Shown in pieces: positions 63,698 to 64,000 of a stretch of DNA of 64,000 nt. Source of the stretch: Weeksellaceae bacterium (lineage in GTDB: Bacteria; Bacteroidota; Bacteroidia; Flavobacteriales; Weeksellaceae); assembly GCA_949788275.1 (NCBI GenBank), contig OX460916.1, positions 3,278,925 through 3,342,924 of the forward strand, written 5' to 3'. How positions within the stretch are numbered: the stretch's first letter is position 1; each line of letters starts with the position of its first letter. Made by a program: the position numbers and the translations under genes. Under the pieces are notes generated by a model that ran no database searches, was not told the DNA's origin, and worked only from the letters and a program-made list of their open reading frames with translations.

Positions 63698-64000
63698 TAA
63701 GCATTTCGCAATATGAAGTGATGTTCGAATTTGGAAATAACGAATAGATTATAGATATGAGATGTCAGATTTTAGATCATAGCTAACATTCGGTTTATTG
63801 AAGTAGTCTTCGTCTATATCCTATCTAAGGTTGGGCGAATTGCAATTCGCCCCTACATTTTACTAAGGGCAAATCCAATCCCGGAGGGATGATATATTAA
63901 TAGCCAAAGAAACCCCACACGATTCAGCTCTGTAGGAGCGACAGAGAGGGTTGATGGTTTAAAATTGTTTAAAGTTTAAAGTTTAAAACGGATTTTAGAT
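63698..64000. repeat. Dispersed repeats at the window end
   Basis: Holds TTGGGCGAATTGCAATTCGC followed by CCCTACA (about 63832-63857), then the CCCGGAGGGATGATATATTA block (63881-63900) and CTCTGTAGGAGCGACAGAG (63928-63946), the same order, on the opposite strand, as in the array at 43717-44900. No gene is seen. Confidence 0.85.

Overview
The window is a low-GC chromosomal segment from a member of the Bacteroidota, most likely order Flavobacteriales. The evidence is the zinc-free ribosomal protein set, the small protein after L33 (DUF4295-like), gldG/gldF genes, four-part TonB barrel genes with carboxypeptidase-like N-termini, nine intact GLPGLI-family proteins (a Bacteroidota-only family), TTTG/TAnnTTTG-type promoters, and no strong Shine-Dalgarno sites. 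I see no tRNA, rRNA, CRISPR array, insertion sequence or prophage.

Layout. 1-8.3 kb: the end of the spc operon and the alpha operon (rplE to rplQ), all on +, broken once by a terminator and a new promoter between rpsN and rpsH. 8.4-8.8 kb: a structured dispersed element and a 7-bp tandem array. 8.8-16.7 kb (-): cluster 1, which read 5' to 3' holds a GLPGLI gene, a small secreted cysteine peptide, a terminator, three GLPGLI genes in an exact 820-bp tandem repeat, a single-TM companion protein, an HTTM-family membrane protein and an outer-membrane barrel. 17-26.9 kb (-): glycosyltransferase, YfhO, two small envelope genes, a RhuM/Fic protein, dnaK, and a metalloprotease-like/CsaA fusion. 27.3-32.5 kb (+): M1 peptidase, lnt, rpmB-rpmG-DUF4295, ftsY. 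33.1-42 kb (+): cluster 2, with two four-cysteine peptides, five GLPGLI genes, one GLPGLI pseudogene and a second barrel. 42-57.9 kb: housekeeping genes (LuxC-like reductase, ferredoxin, gldG/gldF, hemJ, SAM hydrolase-like, phoH, comM, cdd, pyruvate dehydrogenase E1/E2, YihY, GNAT, YqaA). 58.5-63.7 kb: an iron/siderophore-type locus (DoxX, DUF4374 lipoprotein, TonB receptor, divergent AraC regulator) flanked on both sides by dispersed repeats.

The strongest candidate for an undescribed system is the pair of GLPGLI clusters. In all three cases a small Sec-secreted cysteine peptide gene is followed by an intrinsic terminator and then a GLPGLI gene. Both clusters also carry an outer-membrane barrel, and cluster 1 adds an HTTM protein plus a companion, the arrangement known from SdpA/SdpB, which mature a disulfide peptide toxin in Bacillus. 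A peptide maturation/export or signalling role is inference. The second candidate is a roughly 100-nt intergenic element present six times, whose helices show compensatory base changes between copies (GCGGC/GCCGC, GCAAC/GTTGC, GCACC/GGTGC), pointing to a conserved RNA or DNA fold.
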